From Bradyrhizobium sp. dw_411 (GTDB taxonomy: Bacteria; Pseudomonadota; Alphaproteobacteria; Rhizobiales; Xanthobacteraceae), in the NCBI RefSeq assembly GCF_018449695.1, contig NZ_JAAVUY010000001.1, forward strand, positions 372,001-436,000: a stretch of 64,000 nucleotides of DNA, in the 5' to 3' direction. Numbering within the stretch: position 1 is the first letter of the stretch; each line of letters begins with the position of its first letter. A program made the position numbers and the translations under genes. This document shows positions 46,126-54,196 of this stretch, one piece after another. Below the pieces are notes generated by a model. It did not search any database. It was not told where the DNA came from and worked only from the letters and a program-made list of their open reading frames with translations.

Positions 46126-46329
46126 TCAATCCCAGTTCTTGAACTTCCAGGATTTGAGCTTCCAGGGTGTCAATGTTTCCAATCGCCACTGCACTACGCG
46201 GTCCGGCGGCCAGTGACTGAGACGCGACGTCTCCTTGACCTCGGCCTCGGCTACGCGTGGCTTATAACGGCGGCGCGTCTGGCGCGTCGCCTCGCTGATC
46301 ATATCGACGAATTCAGATTTGTCGGCCAT
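46126..46329 (-). CDS. Small hypothetical protein downstream of leuC
   Basis: A 67-residue soluble protein, basic, with an odd C-terminus alternating Trp/Phe and Lys (LTPWKLKSWKFKNWD). No signal or membrane segment. GAGGAA seven bases before the ATG at 46327-46329 is a good ribosome-binding site, which is the main reason to accept this short ORF. It lies 91 bases after the leuC stop on the same strand and could be co-transcribed. The aromatic/basic tail might contact nucleic acid or membrane; that is speculation. Function is unknown. Confidence 0.62.
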   Translation of the reverse strand: MADKSEFVDMISEATRQTRRRYKPRVAEAEVKETSRLSHWPPDRVVQWRLETLTPWKLKSWKFKNWD

Positions 46330-46420
46330 CGCGGGTTCCTCGCGAGGTCAACTCTGCTCCCAACTGTTTAACGACTTCCTTCGCCAATGCGTCGAGGTTG
46401 AGGGAAGGGACTGCCCGCCC

Positions 46421-47827
46421 CTACCGCCAATCCCGGATATCGACAAAGTGCCCGGCAATCGCCGCGGCCGCCGCCATGGCCGGCGACACCAGATGGGTGC
46501 GGCCCTTAAAGCCCTGACGGCCCTCGAAATTGCGGTTCGAGGTCGAGGCGCAGCGCTCTTCCGGCTTGAGCTTGTCGGGGTTCATCGCCAGGCACATCGA
46601 GCAACCCGGCTCGCGCCACTCGAAACCGGCCTTGATGAAAATCTTGTCGAGGCCTTCGGCTTCCGCCTGCTCCTTCACAATGCCGGAGCCCGGCACGATC
46701 ATCGCATTGACGTTGCCGTTGACGGTTTTGCCTTCGGCAATCTTCGCCGCGGCGCGCATATCCTCGATCCGGCCATTGGTGCAGGAACCGATGAACACGC
46801 GGTCGAGCTTGATGTCGGTGATTTTGGTGCCCGCCTTCAGGCCCATATAGTTCAGCGCGCGATGCTTCGAGAGCCGTATCGCCTCGTCGGCGATCTGGTC
46901 GGGATCCGGCACAAAGCCGGAGATCGACACCACGTCTTCGGGCGACGTGCCCCAGGTGACGATCGGCGGCAGTTTGGCGGCATCGAGCCTGATCTCGTGA
47001 TCGAAATGCGCGCCCTCGTCGGAACGCAGCGTTTCCCAGTAACGCACCGCGGCGTCCCAGTTCGCGCCCTTCGGCGATTTCGGGCGGCCTTTCAAGAATG
47101 CAAAGGCCTTTTCGTCCGGCGCGATCAGGCCGGCGCGGGCGCCGCCCTCGATCGACATGTTGCAGACCGTCATGCGGCCTTCCATCGACAACGCACGGAT
47201 CGCCTCACCGGCATATTCCAGCACGTAGCCGGTACCGCCGGCGGTGCCGATCTCGCCGATGATCGCCAGGATGATATCCTTGGCGGTGACGCCGTCGGGT
47301 AATTTTCCATCGACGAGGACACGCATGTTCTTGGCTTTTTTCTGGACCAGGGTTTGCGTCGCCAGCACGTGCTCGACCTCGGAAGTGCCGATGCCGTGCG
47401 CCAGCGCGCCGAATGCGCCGTGGGTGGAGGTGTGGCTGTCGCCGCAGACGATGGTGGTGCCGGGCAGCGTAAAACCCTGCTCGGGGCCGATCACATGCAC
47501 GATGCCCTGACGCACGTCGAATTCGTTGAAATATTCGATGCCGAAGTCTTTCGCGTTCTCCGCCATCACGCGGATCTGCTCGGTGCTATCCGGATCGGGA
47601 TTGGGCTTGGTGCGATCGGTGGTCGGGATGTTGTGATCGACCACGGCCAGTGTCTTCTCCGGCGCGCGGATCTTGCGTCCGGCGGCGCGCAGGCCTTCGA
47701 AAGCCTGTGGCGATGTCACCTCATGGACCAGATGGCGATCGATATAGAGCAGGGATGTGCCATCATCGGCTTCGTGAACCAGATGGTCGTTCCAGATTTT
47801 GTCGTACAGCGTGGTGGGTTTGGACAT
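46421..47827 (-). CDS. leuC: 3-isopropylmalate dehydratase large subunit
   Basis: Isomerises 2-isopropylmalate to 3-isopropylmalate with LeuD, second step of leucine synthesis; aconitase family with a 4Fe-4S cluster. The 468-residue protein starts [19 protein letters not shown] and has the cluster ligands in [13 protein letters not shown] and [11 protein letters not shown], and the substrate segment [21 protein letters not shown]. The ATG at 47825-47827 is chosen over the one at 47840-47842 because GGAG precedes it; both are in frame. leuD is not adjacent. Its leader carries a dyad and a short upstream ORF. Confidence 0.98.
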   Translation of the reverse strand: MSKPTTLYDKIWNDHLVHEADDGTSLLYIDRHLVHEVTSPQAFEGLRAAGRKIRAPEKTLAVVDHNIPTTDRTKPNPDPDSTEQIRVMAENAKDFGIEYFNEFDVRQGIVHVIGPEQGFTLPGTTIVCGDSHTSTHGAFGALAHGIGTSEVEHVLATQTLVQKKAKNMRVLVDGKLPDGVTAKDIILAIIGEIGTAGGTGYVLEYAGEAIRALSMEGRMTVCNMSIEGGARAGLIAPDEKAFAFLKGRPKSPKGANWDAAVRYWETLRSDEGAHFDHEIRLDAAKLPPIVTWGTSPEDVVSISGFVPDPDQIADEAIRLSKHRALNYMGLKAGTKITDIKLDRVFIGSCTNGRIEDMRAAAKIAEGKTVNGNVNAMIVPGSGIVKEQAEAEGLDKIFIKAGFEWREPGCSMCLAMNPDKLKPEERCASTSNRNFEGRQGFKGRTHLVSPAMAAAAAIAGHFVDIRDWR

Positions 47828-47896
47828 GAGCGTAAGCTCCAAAATAGTGTTCGTGATTAGGTGAGCGCGGATACGCGCACATTCAAAGACGCGGCA

Positions 47897-48019
47897 TCAA
47901 AGGGCGCGCGTAAGCTCTGACGTTGCCGAGGTCGCGAACCGTCCGAAGAAGCGGCCGGGCAGCCGGCTGCGATCGTCGAGGACGACGCGGGACGCGATGG
48001 TTTGGCGATCTGGAAACAT
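47897..48019 (-). CDS. Possible upstream ORF in the leuC leader (40 codons)
   Basis: Reads MFPDRQTIASRVVLDDRSRL and ends TSELTRAL, with a GAGG five bases before the ATG and 29 of 39 sense codons ending in G or C, like real genes here. It ends 69 bases before the leuC ATG. It has four Leu codons, not a run, so it is not a classical leucine attenuator peptide. An alternative 86-codon frame (47857-48117) overlaps it; at most one is real. Confidence 0.3.
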   Translation of the reverse strand: MFPDRQTIASRVVLDDRSRLPGRFFGRFATSATSELTRAL

Positions 48020-48023
48020 TCCA

Positions 48024-48042
48024 ACCTCATAACACATGAGGT
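48024..48042. promoter_or_regulatory. Inverted repeat in the leuC upstream region
   Basis: ACCTCAT-AACAC-ATGAGGT has perfect 7-base arms with a 5-base spacer, about 200 bases before the leuC start and directly before the possible upstream ORF. It could be an operator of a leucine-pathway regulator or a small hairpin in the leader. The regulator is unknown. Confidence 0.4.
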
Positions 48043-48114
48043 ATCTAAGTGCGATATGCGTTTGCCGCTAGCGTCATTGCGCCGTCCCGGGCATGCAGTG
48101 ACGCTGTGCCGCAA

Positions 48115-48146
48115 CAAAAAAGCGCGGGGCCAGCCCGCGCTTTTTG
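48115..48146. terminator. Bidirectional terminator after rplS
   Basis: AAAAAAGCGCGGG-GCCAG-CCCGCGCTTTTT, with arms of GC pairs extended by A-T pairs, 25 bases after the rplS stop on the minus strand. The A-run gives the T-tail for minus-strand transcripts. It separates rplS from leuC. Confidence 0.88.
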
Positions 48147-48170
48147 CGTCAAATCCTGTGAGGCTAAGAA

Positions 48171-48554
48171 TTACTCGCCGACGGCAGCCGCCCGGTCCGT
48201 CTTCTTCTCGACGATGCGAGCCGATTTGCCGCGCAGATTGCGCAGGTAATACAGCTTGGCACGACGCACCTTGCCGCGACGCACCACCGTGATCGAGTCG
48301 ATCATCGGCGACATGACAGGGAATACGCGTTCCACGCCCTCGCCGTAGGAAATCTTGCGAACCGTGAAGCTCTCGTTGAGCCCGCCGCCGGAACGGCCGA
48401 TGCAGACGCCTTCATAGGCCTGCACGCGCGAGCGGTCGCCTTCGACCACCTTGACGTTGACGATCACGGTGTCACCCGGTCCGAAATCCGGAATCGTCTT
48501 GGTGGCGGCCAGTTTGTCGAATTGCTCTTTTTCGAGCTGTTGAATGAGGTTCAT
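48171..48554 (-). CDS. rplS: 50S ribosomal protein L19
   Basis: Ribosomal protein at the 30S-50S interface. The 127-residue protein starts [19 protein letters not shown] and has the core strands [39 protein letters not shown] and [20 protein letters not shown], then the basic strand [20 protein letters not shown]. It is slightly longer at the C-terminus than E. coli L19, as usual in rhizobia. GGAGATTTC precedes the ATG. It is the last gene of the rimM-trmD-rplS group, with two palindromic repeats between trmD and rplS. Confidence 0.98.
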   Translation of the reverse strand: MNLIQQLEKEQFDKLAATKTIPDFGPGDTVIVNVKVVEGDRSRVQAYEGVCIGRSGGGLNESFTVRKISYGEGVERVFPVMSPMIDSITVVRRGKVRRAKLYYLRNLRGKSARIVEKKTDRAAAVGE

Positions 48555-48611
48555 CGCGAAATCTCCATCGGCGGCGCGCCCGGCGCGGGCTGCGCGAGTG
48601 TTCGGTTATCA

Positions 48612-48659
48612 GCGCGTATTCCGTAAAAGTGGGTCCGGTTTTGCGAAAAGAATACGCGC
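48612..48659. repeat. Palindromic repeat between trmD and rplS, first of a pair
   Basis: GCGCGTATTC and GAATACGCGC are perfect 10-base arms around a core containing AAAAGTGGGTCCGGTTTT. The core resembles the element upstream of typA (7658-7684). Confidence 0.75.
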
Positions 48660-48672
48660 AATTAAATAGTTA

Positions 48673-48720
48673 GAGCATTTTCTGACGGCAAACCGGAGAC
48701 CACTTTGCCTGAAAATGCTC
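48673..48720. repeat. Palindromic repeat between trmD and rplS, second of a pair
   Basis: GAGCATTTTC and GAAAATGCTC arms flank a core with AAACCGGAGACCACTTT, a diverged inverted form of the first element's core. The two stand side by side, 13 bases apart, in the same transcript region. Confidence 0.75.
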
Positions 48721-48761
48721 GCGCGGATTTGGCGCTCGTATACGGCAAAGGCTGGGGCTTG

Positions 48762-49508
48762 TCACCCGTCTGTCGTGCTTTTTGGGCGTTTTTGGTTGAC
48801 CTTGATGGCCCATAAATCCGGCCGTTTGGCCCTGGTCAGGGCCTCGGCCTCGGCCTGGCGCCAGGCTGCGACCTTGGCGTGGTCCCCCGAGAGCAGGATT
48901 TCCGGGATCGGCTGGCCCTCGAACTCCTGCGGGCGGGTATATTGCGGGTATTCCAGTAGCCCATCGGAAAAGCTCTCGTCGGCCCCGGAAGCAAGCTTTC
49001 CCATCACCCCCGGCAGCAGCCGCACACAGGCGTCAATCAGCGCCAAGGCGGCGATTTCGCCCCCGGACAGCACATAATCCCCGATCGAGACTTCCTCGAG
49101 CGCGCGTCCCGCGATGACCCGCTGGTCGACGCCCTCGAACCTGCCGCAAACGATCAGCGGACCGAGCCCGGCGGCGAGTTCCATGACCCGGGACTGGGTC
49201 AATGGCCGACCCCGCGGGCTCATCAGCAGGCGTGGGCGGTCTTTTACGCAATCGGGGACAGCATCCGCCGCATCGATGGCCGCGGCCAGCACATCGGCCC
49301 GCAGCACCATACCGGGGCCACCGCCGGCCGGCGTATCGTCGACGCTGCGATGGCGGTCGGTGGCGGAATCCCGGATGTCCCGCGCCTCCAGCGCCCACAG
49401 TCCCGACGCCAGCGCCTTGCCGGCCAAGCTGACGCCGAGCGGTCCCGGAAACATCTCCGGAAACAGCGTCAGCACGGTCGCGCGCCATATCGTCTCGTTG
49501 GAAGTCAT
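48762..49508 (-). CDS. trmD: tRNA (guanosine(37)-N1)-methyltransferase
   Basis: SPOUT-family methyltransferase that makes m1G37 in tRNAs reading CCN/CUN/CGG codons and prevents frameshifting. The 248-residue protein from [20 protein letters not shown] has the trefoil-knot segments [13 protein letters not shown] and [16 protein letters not shown] [20 protein letters not shown] that bind SAM. The ATG at 49506-49508, preceded by GGAAAG, is the family start; an upstream in-frame ATG at 49550 is less likely. In most bacteria rimM is directly upstream; here two exported paralogs lie between. Confidence 0.97.
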   Translation of the reverse strand: MTSNETIWRATVLTLFPEMFPGPLGVSLAGKALASGLWALEARDIRDSATDRHRSVDDTPAGGGPGMVLRADVLAAAIDAADAVPDCVKDRPRLLMSPRGRPLTQSRVMELAAGLGPLIVCGRFEGVDQRVIAGRALEEVSIGDYVLSGGEIAALALIDACVRLLPGVMGKLASGADESFSDGLLEYPQYTRPQEFEGQPIPEILLSGDHAKVAAWRQAEAEALTRAKRPDLWAIKVNQKRPKSTTDG

Positions 49509-49616
49509 GGCTTTCCAATGGCGCGTCTTGTTGGGGCCGTCAAACGCCATTGTCGCGCAAATTTAACGGGCTGGAACCTTTATGCGCCTGAGAATCTTTG
49601 CGCGAGAGCGCGTCGC

Positions 49617-50309
49617 TCACTGCCCCCGGCCATACTCAATCAGCACGAACGTATTGTTGATCAGCAGATGCTTGTTGGTGCGAGAGACAAACGTCCGCTT
49701 GACCCAATGATCGATCGCGGGTGCGTACCAGGTCAGTGATGTGACCTCGTTCTTGACGGTAGGGTTGTTGAGATTACTTCCGGTAAAGGCGGTTTCGATC
49801 TTGAACGTATCGAACGTACCGGCCTTGGTGGTTACGGTTTCCTGTGCGACAACCTTCGAAGTCCCGGATCTTTTCCAGACGTTTCCATTGGTACCGTTGA
49901 TATTGTTGGTTTGCACGGGCCACGTCTTTCCGACCGCGAGCGGCGATCGAATACCCGAACCGTCGTTAGGCGAAAATCTCCATGGCGGGCTCTCGACCAA
50001 ATTCCACGACCGGTCATACACGTTGAGGCCATCGTTGGGTTTTCCTACGATCGTGACCCTTACGCTGATATTCGTCGGGGTCACTTCCGTGACAACATTC
50101 TCGCGGGTAGCGCTTATTTTTCCGGTGATTTCGTCATGGGTCTCGAAAGTCCAATGGTCACCGGGTTTTGGCTCCTCCATCGCGACAACCGGTTTGGGCG
50201 ATTCAATCGTGACCGCCGAGGATGAAGGCGGTGACGCAGGGGGCGCCGATTGCGCGCACGCGCTGCCGGCGATAACGCTGATTACTCCCAGAACGGCATA
50301 GCGAAGCAT
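49617..50309 (-). CDS. Exported protein, paralog B of a tandem pair
   Basis: A 230-residue exported protein. Signal peptide residues 1-20 (LRYAVLGVISVIAGSACAQ; the Cys before AQ could be a lipobox-like site, GSAC). A short Ser/Pro linker leads to a beta-rich domain from about residue 48 (PGDHWTFETHDEITGK). It shares clear blocks with its neighbour at 50364: GDHWT, KVVAQE, AGTFDTFKIET and WYAPAIDHWVKRTF, in the same order. I do not recognise a named family, though AGTF...KIE and WYAP..VKR resemble exported beta-domain proteins of the DUF3108-like kind. Sampled GC (49741-49800: 30 of 60) is lower than in the flanking ribosomal genes. Confidence 0.83.
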   Translation of the reverse strand: MLRYAVLGVISVIAGSACAQSAPPASPPSSSAVTIESPKPVVAMEEPKPGDHWTFETHDEITGKISATRENVVTEVTPTNISVRVTIVGKPNDGLNVYDRSWNLVESPPWRFSPNDGSGIRSPLAVGKTWPVQTNNINGTNGNVWKRSGTSKVVAQETVTTKAGTFDTFKIETAFTGSNLNNPTVKNEVTSLTWYAPAIDHWVKRTFVSRTNKHLLINNTFVLIEYGRGQ

Positions 50310-50363
50310 TGCGTTTCCTCTTGGCCGGCTCGTGATTCTTACGACGGTGCGTGTGCCAACCGC

Positions 50364-51062
50364 CTAGCGGCGGCCATACTCGACCAGCTCTATCGTGCTC
50401 TTATCCCGAACGCGGCCGTCTGACCGGGATGTAAACGTGCGTTTCACCCAATGATCGATTGCCGGGGCGTACCAAACGAGTTGCGTAGCCTGGAATTTCT
50501 TGGTCGGGTCGTTGACGTTTCGTGTTTCAAAGGAGGTTTCGATTTTGAAAGTGTCGAATGTGCCTGCGCGGGTCGTGACGCTTTCCTGAGCGACTACTTT
50601 CGCTGTCCCCGAGCGTTTCCAGCTAACGCCGGCCGTGCTGTTGAGATCGGTGGATTTGAAGGACCAGGTGTTGCCTACCGCGAGCGGGACCCGCACGCCG
50701 GTGCCGTCATTGGGCGTATATCGCCAGGTGCCGTTGTTCGTCAGATTCCAGGAGCGATCGAAAGTCTGATAGCCGAAGTTGGAATTGCCGAGCTGTCCAA
50801 CACGGGTGCTGATCTCCGAAGCTGAAACGTCCGTTACCGTATTGGTGATAGTCGATTTGATATCGCCGGTAATGTCGTCGCGAAGCTCGTAGGTCCAGTG
50901 GTCGCCGGTCTGCGCGTCTTCCATCGGTTCGGGGCCGTTAGGCGTTTCGACAGCAGGGGAGGACGCGGCGGCAGGAGGGGATCCAGGCGCTGCCGTCTGG
51001 GCGGATAGCGGGCTCGCCGCGGCGAGCAAGCCGACGGTGGCCAGAAAAACATGGCGCAACAT
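50364..51062 (-). CDS. Exported protein, paralog A of a tandem pair
   Basis: A 232-residue exported protein. Signal peptide residues 1-21 (HVFLATVGLLAAASPLSAQ), Ala/Pro linker, then a domain from about residue 51 (TGDHWTYELRDDITGDIKST) to the end. It lacks the Cys of its neighbour's signal, so the pair may differ in lipid anchoring. Shared blocks include WKRSGTAKVVAQESVTTRAG, FDTFKIET and WYAPAIDHWVKRTF. Sampled GC (50521-50580: 31 of 60) is low for this window, while a rimM line (51541-51600) has 41 of 60. It is upstream of paralog B by 54 bases and downstream of rimM by 189 bases with an AT-rich gap. Function is unknown. Confidence 0.83.
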   Translation of the reverse strand: MLRHVFLATVGLLAAASPLSAQTAAPGSPPAAASSPAVETPNGPEPMEDAQTGDHWTYELRDDITGDIKSTITNTVTDVSASEISTRVGQLGNSNFGYQTFDRSWNLTNNGTWRYTPNDGTGVRVPLAVGNTWSFKSTDLNSTAGVSWKRSGTAKVVAQESVTTRAGTFDTFKIETSFETRNVNDPTKKFQATQLVWYAPAIDHWVKRTFTSRSDGRVRDKSTIELVEYGRR

Positions 51063-51251
51063 GGAATGTCCCTGAGGCTGTTGTGACGTTGAGGCGGGAA
51101 ACTGCGAGAAAGATTGCCCGACGACCTCGAATGAGGCAACTTAAGCGTGCCCGAGACAAAAATTGAACGCAAGTATTTTTTGAATTTACCGGTGCAACAG
51201 CGTTGGTTTTTTATAACAGTCAGATGTCAGAACGGTTGGCCGTGACCAGCG

Positions 51252-51779
51252 CTAAATCGATATCCCGGTTTCATCGTCGCCGTCGATTTCATCCGGCAAT
51301 ACGATCACCACGCGCCCGGCGGCGAGATCGACGGTGGGCACCACCGCGTTGGTGAACGGCAGCAACATGGTTGCGCCGTGGGGCGGCGCGATTTCGATGA
51401 TGTCGCCGGCGCCGAAATTGTGGATCGCGGTGACGCGGCCGATTGGCTCATCGGCGACATTGACCGCGGCGAGCCCGATCAGGTCGGCGTGGTAATATTC
51501 ATCCTCGTCGGTGGCGGGCAGTTTCTCGCGCGCGATATAGAGCTCGATGCCGTTGAGGCGCTCGGCTTCCTCGCGGGTCGCGATGCCTTTCAGCGTCGCG
51601 ACCAGATGCCCCTTCGCTTCACGGGCGGTCGCCACTTCGAATTTGCGCACGCCGTCCTTGGTCGTGAGCGCTCCATAGCGCTTCACGGCCAGCGGATCTT
51701 CGGTGAAGGTCCACAGCTTCACCGCACCGCGCACGCCATGCGCGGCGCCGATACGGGCGACGCAAATCGGTGCTGACAC
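51252..51779 (-). CDS. rimM: Ribosome maturation factor RimM
   Basis: 16S rRNA-processing factor that binds ribosomal protein S19 on the 30S head. The 175-residue protein has the N-terminal RimM domain beginning [20 protein letters not shown] and the C-terminal PRC-barrel-like domain ([13 protein letters not shown], then [17 protein letters not shown] and [14 protein letters not shown]). The start is a GTG at 51777-51779, which gives the normal family N-terminus [11 protein letters not shown]. It follows rpsP by 19 bases. The usual downstream partner trmD is displaced by two exported paralogs. Confidence 0.96.
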   Translation of the reverse strand: MSAPICVARIGAAHGVRGAVKLWTFTEDPLAVKRYGALTTKDGVRKFEVATAREAKGHLVATLKGIATREEAERLNGIELYIAREKLPATDEDEYYHADLIGLAAVNVADEPIGRVTAIHNFGAGDIIEIAPPHGATMLLPFTNAVVPTVDLAAGRVVIVLPDEIDGDDETGISI

Positions 51780-51798
51780 CGCCGCGTGCCGTTACGCG

Positions 51799-52134
51799 TT
51801 ACGCCGACTTGCCGGCGGCTTCGGCGTTGGCCTTGCGCTCCTTGCGCGGCACGGCCTTTTCCGGATTGTTGCGCGCGGCACGCTTGGCAACGCCGGCGGC
51901 GTCGAGGAAGCGCGAGACGCGGTCCGACGGCTGCGCGCCCTTGGCGAGCCAGGCCTTGACCTTGTCCATGTCGAGCTTCAGCCGGGCTTCGTTGTCCTTC
52001 GGTAGCAGCGGATTGAAATGGCCCAGACGCTCGATGAAGCGGCCATCGCGCGGAAAGCGCGAGTCGGCGACGACGACGTGGTAGACCGGACGCTTCTTGG
52101 TGCCAGCGCGAGCGAGGCGGATAACAACTGACAT
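51799..52134 (-). CDS. rpsP: 30S ribosomal protein S16
   Basis: Assembly protein of the 30S body. The 111-residue protein has the core [40 protein letters not shown] and [20 protein letters not shown] of S16, plus a basic Ala/Lys-rich C-terminal tail ([20 protein letters not shown]) typical of alphaproteobacteria. AGGAGAACTAA lies directly before the ATG, a strong ribosome-binding site. It lies downstream of ffh with a family A palindromic repeat in the 153-base gap and upstream of rimM. Confidence 0.98.
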   Translation of the reverse strand: MSVVIRLARAGTKKRPVYHVVVADSRFPRDGRFIERLGHFNPLLPKDNEARLKLDMDKVKAWLAKGAQPSDRVSRFLDAAGVAKRAARNNPEKAVPRKERKANAEAAGKSA

Positions 52135-52184
52135 TTAGTTCTCCTGTGAAGTGCTTTAACGGGTGTGTTGCTTGATTTGATCAC

Positions 52185-52262
52185 GTCATTCCGGGATGGT
52201 CCGAAGGACCAGACCCGGAATCTCGAGATTCCGGGTTCACGCTTCGCGCGCCCCGGAATGAC
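52185..52262. repeat. Palindromic intergenic repeat, family A, copy 3
   Basis: Same ends (GTCATTCCGG/CCGGAATGAC), the hairpin GGTCC-GAA-GGACC and the core GGAATCTCGAGATTCC as at 4299-4379. It is 78 bases, shorter only in the third hairpin. It lies between ffh and rpsP inside a co-directional cluster, not at a convergent gap. Confidence 0.85.
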
Positions 52263-52287
52263 GCGTTAGAGAGAGTGACGAAACTTC

Positions 52288-53853
52288 TCATTTCTTCTTT
52301 CCCAATCCGGGAAAGCCGCCAAGACCTGGCTTACCAAGACCCGGCAGTGTCGGCTTGCCGCTCAACCCGGTCAGTCCGGGCAGGTTCGGCAGGCCGGTAC
52401 GGAGTCCGGCGGGAAGATCTTTTGGCAGCGCGGGCATGCCACCGGGGGCAGCGCCGCCCGGCATTTTCTCGGTCAGCGCCTTCATCTGCTCGGGCGAAGG
52501 CATGCCGCCGCCAAAGCCCATCGCCTGCGCGATGCCGGCCATCGGGCCGCGTTTGCCGGAGCCCATGGCCTTCATCATGTCGGCCATGTTCCGGTGCATC
52601 TTCAGGAGTTTGTTGACTTCCTCGACCTTGAGGCCGGCGCCGGCGGCGATACGTTTTTTGCGGCTGGCCTTGAGGATGTCGGGGTTCTTGCGCTCCTGCC
52701 GCGTCATTGAATCAATGACAGCGACCTGGCGCTTGAGAATCTTGTCGTCGAGGCCGGCATTGGCGATCTGGTTCTTCATCTTCGCAATGCCGGGCATCAT
52801 GCCCATCAGCCCCGAAATGCCGCCCATGTTGGACATCTGCAGCAATTGCTCGCGCATGTCCGACAGGTCGAACTGGCCCTTGCGCATCTTCTCGGCGACG
52901 CGCGCGGCTTTCTCCGCGTCGATATTGGCGGCGGCGCGTTCCACCAGCGACACCACGTCGCCCATGCCGAGAATGCGGCCGGCGATCCGGCTCGGATGGA
53001 AATCTTCCAGTGCGTCGGTTTTTTCACCGGTGCCGATCAACTTGATCGGCTTGCCGGTGACCGCGCGCATCGACAGCGCCGCGCCGCCGCGGCCATCGCC
53101 GTCCACACGCGTCAGCACGATGCCGGTGAGGCCGACGCGCTCGTCGAACGAGCGCGCCAGATTGACGGCGTCCTGGCCGGTCAGCGAATCCGCGACCAGC
53201 AGCACTTCATGCGGATTGGCCGTCGCTTTGATCTCGGCGGCTTCGCTCATCATCTCTTCGTCGAGCGTGGTGCGGCCGGCGGTGTCGAGCAGCACCACGT
53301 CGTAGCCGCCGAGCTTGCCGGCTTCGATCGCGCGCCTGGCGATCTCTGCGGGCTTCTGGCCGGCGACGATCGGCAGGGTTTGGATATCGAGATCGCGGCC
53401 GAGCACCGCGAGCTGTTCCATCGCGGCCGGGCGATAGATGTCGAGCGAGGCCATCAGCACCTTGCGCTTGTCGCGCTGGGTCAGGCGTCGCGCCAGTTTG
53501 GCGGTCGTGGTGGTTTTGCCGGAGCCTTGCAGGCCGACCATCATGATCGCGACCGGCGGCACCGCATTGAGGTCGATGGTCTGGCCATCGGCGCCGAGCG
53601 TGGCGACCAGTTCGTCATGGACGATCTTCACGACCATCTGGCCGGGGGTCACGGATTTGACCACCGTGGCGCCGATCGCCTGTTCGCGGACTTTTTCAGT
53701 AAAGCTTCGGACCACGTCGAGCGAGACGTCGGCCTCGAGCATCGCGCGGCGCACCTCGCGCATCGCGGCATCGACGTCAGCCTCGGTCAGCGCGCCGCGC
53801 CGCGTCAGCCGATCGAGAATGCCTCCAAGCTTTTCCGACAGATTGTCGAACAC
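52288..53853 (-). CDS. ffh: Signal recognition particle protein Ffh (SRP54)
   Basis: GTPase subunit of the signal recognition particle, delivering nascent membrane proteins to FtsY. The 521-residue protein has an N domain, the G domain with GLQGSGKTTTTAKLARRL (G1), DTAGRTTLDEEMM (G3), TRVDGDGRGGAALS (G4/G5 region) and a Met-rich M domain (ISGLMGMMPGIAKMKN, MADMMKAMGSGKRGPM). An unusual C-terminal tail is a Gly/Leu/Pro repeat (LPNLPGLTGLSGKPTLPGLG and on), longer than in E. coli Ffh. The start is a GTG at 53851-53853 with AGGAAGAG upstream. It heads the ffh-rpsP-rimM cluster. Confidence 0.97.
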   Translation of the reverse strand: MFDNLSEKLGGILDRLTRRGALTEADVDAAMREVRRAMLEADVSLDVVRSFTEKVREQAIGATVVKSVTPGQMVVKIVHDELVATLGADGQTIDLNAVPPVAIMMVGLQGSGKTTTTAKLARRLTQRDKRKVLMASLDIYRPAAMEQLAVLGRDLDIQTLPIVAGQKPAEIARRAIEAGKLGGYDVVLLDTAGRTTLDEEMMSEAAEIKATANPHEVLLVADSLTGQDAVNLARSFDERVGLTGIVLTRVDGDGRGGAALSMRAVTGKPIKLIGTGEKTDALEDFHPSRIAGRILGMGDVVSLVERAAANIDAEKAARVAEKMRKGQFDLSDMREQLLQMSNMGGISGLMGMMPGIAKMKNQIANAGLDDKILKRQVAVIDSMTRQERKNPDILKASRKKRIAAGAGLKVEEVNKLLKMHRNMADMMKAMGSGKRGPMAGIAQAMGFGGGMPSPEQMKALTEKMPGGAAPGGMPALPKDLPAGLRTGLPNLPGLTGLSGKPTLPGLGKPGLGGFPGLGKKK

Positions 53854-53870
53854 GTAATCTCTTCCTGTTT

Positions 53871-53969
53871 CCTCACCCTGAGGAGCAGGCGTAGCCTGCG
53901 TCTCGAAGGGTGGCGGTTTTGCCGTAACCCATCCTTCGAGACGCCGCTTCGCGGCTCCTCAGGATGAGG
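53871..53969. repeat. Head-to-head palindromic repeat pair (CATCCTTCGAGACG type), copy 1
   Basis: Two inverted units of about 42 bases: CCTCACCCTGAGGAGC...TCTCGAAGGGTGG on the left and CATCCTTCGAGACG...CTCAGGATGAGG on the right. Related to 61002-61097, where the two units are in the opposite arrangement. It occupies part of the ffh leader. Confidence 0.8.
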
Positions 53970-54196
53970 TGTAACCAAACAATTTTGCGCCCGAGGGCGC
54001 ATCGCGCTGTCGGGCGTTGACCTCCGGCCTCAGGGACCGGGCGGCGGGTCGAAAAGAACGTCTTTCCGAGAATTGTGGCGGTTAAACCCCCGTAGCCCCC
54101 AAAAGTCAAGAAACGTCACCGAAAAGCGGTATTTTCGGTAAGCTTTGCCGGCCGGCTACCCCCTTGCCGAAATGCAGGTTTTGAGGCCAATCGGGC
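53970..54196. other. Gene-free stretch between the ffh repeat and the MBL hydrolase gene
   Basis: Divergent promoter region, together with the repeat more than 300 bases without a gene. Apart from GCGCCC-GA-GGGCGC near 53990 I see no clear signal or ORF; the promoters of ffh and of the MBL gene are expected here. Confidence 0.4.

Noticed and set aside
47857..48117. 86-codon frame in the leuC leader
   Set aside because: Third-position GC lower than in real genes here, and it starts inside the rplS terminator region; the 40-codon frame is the better candidate.
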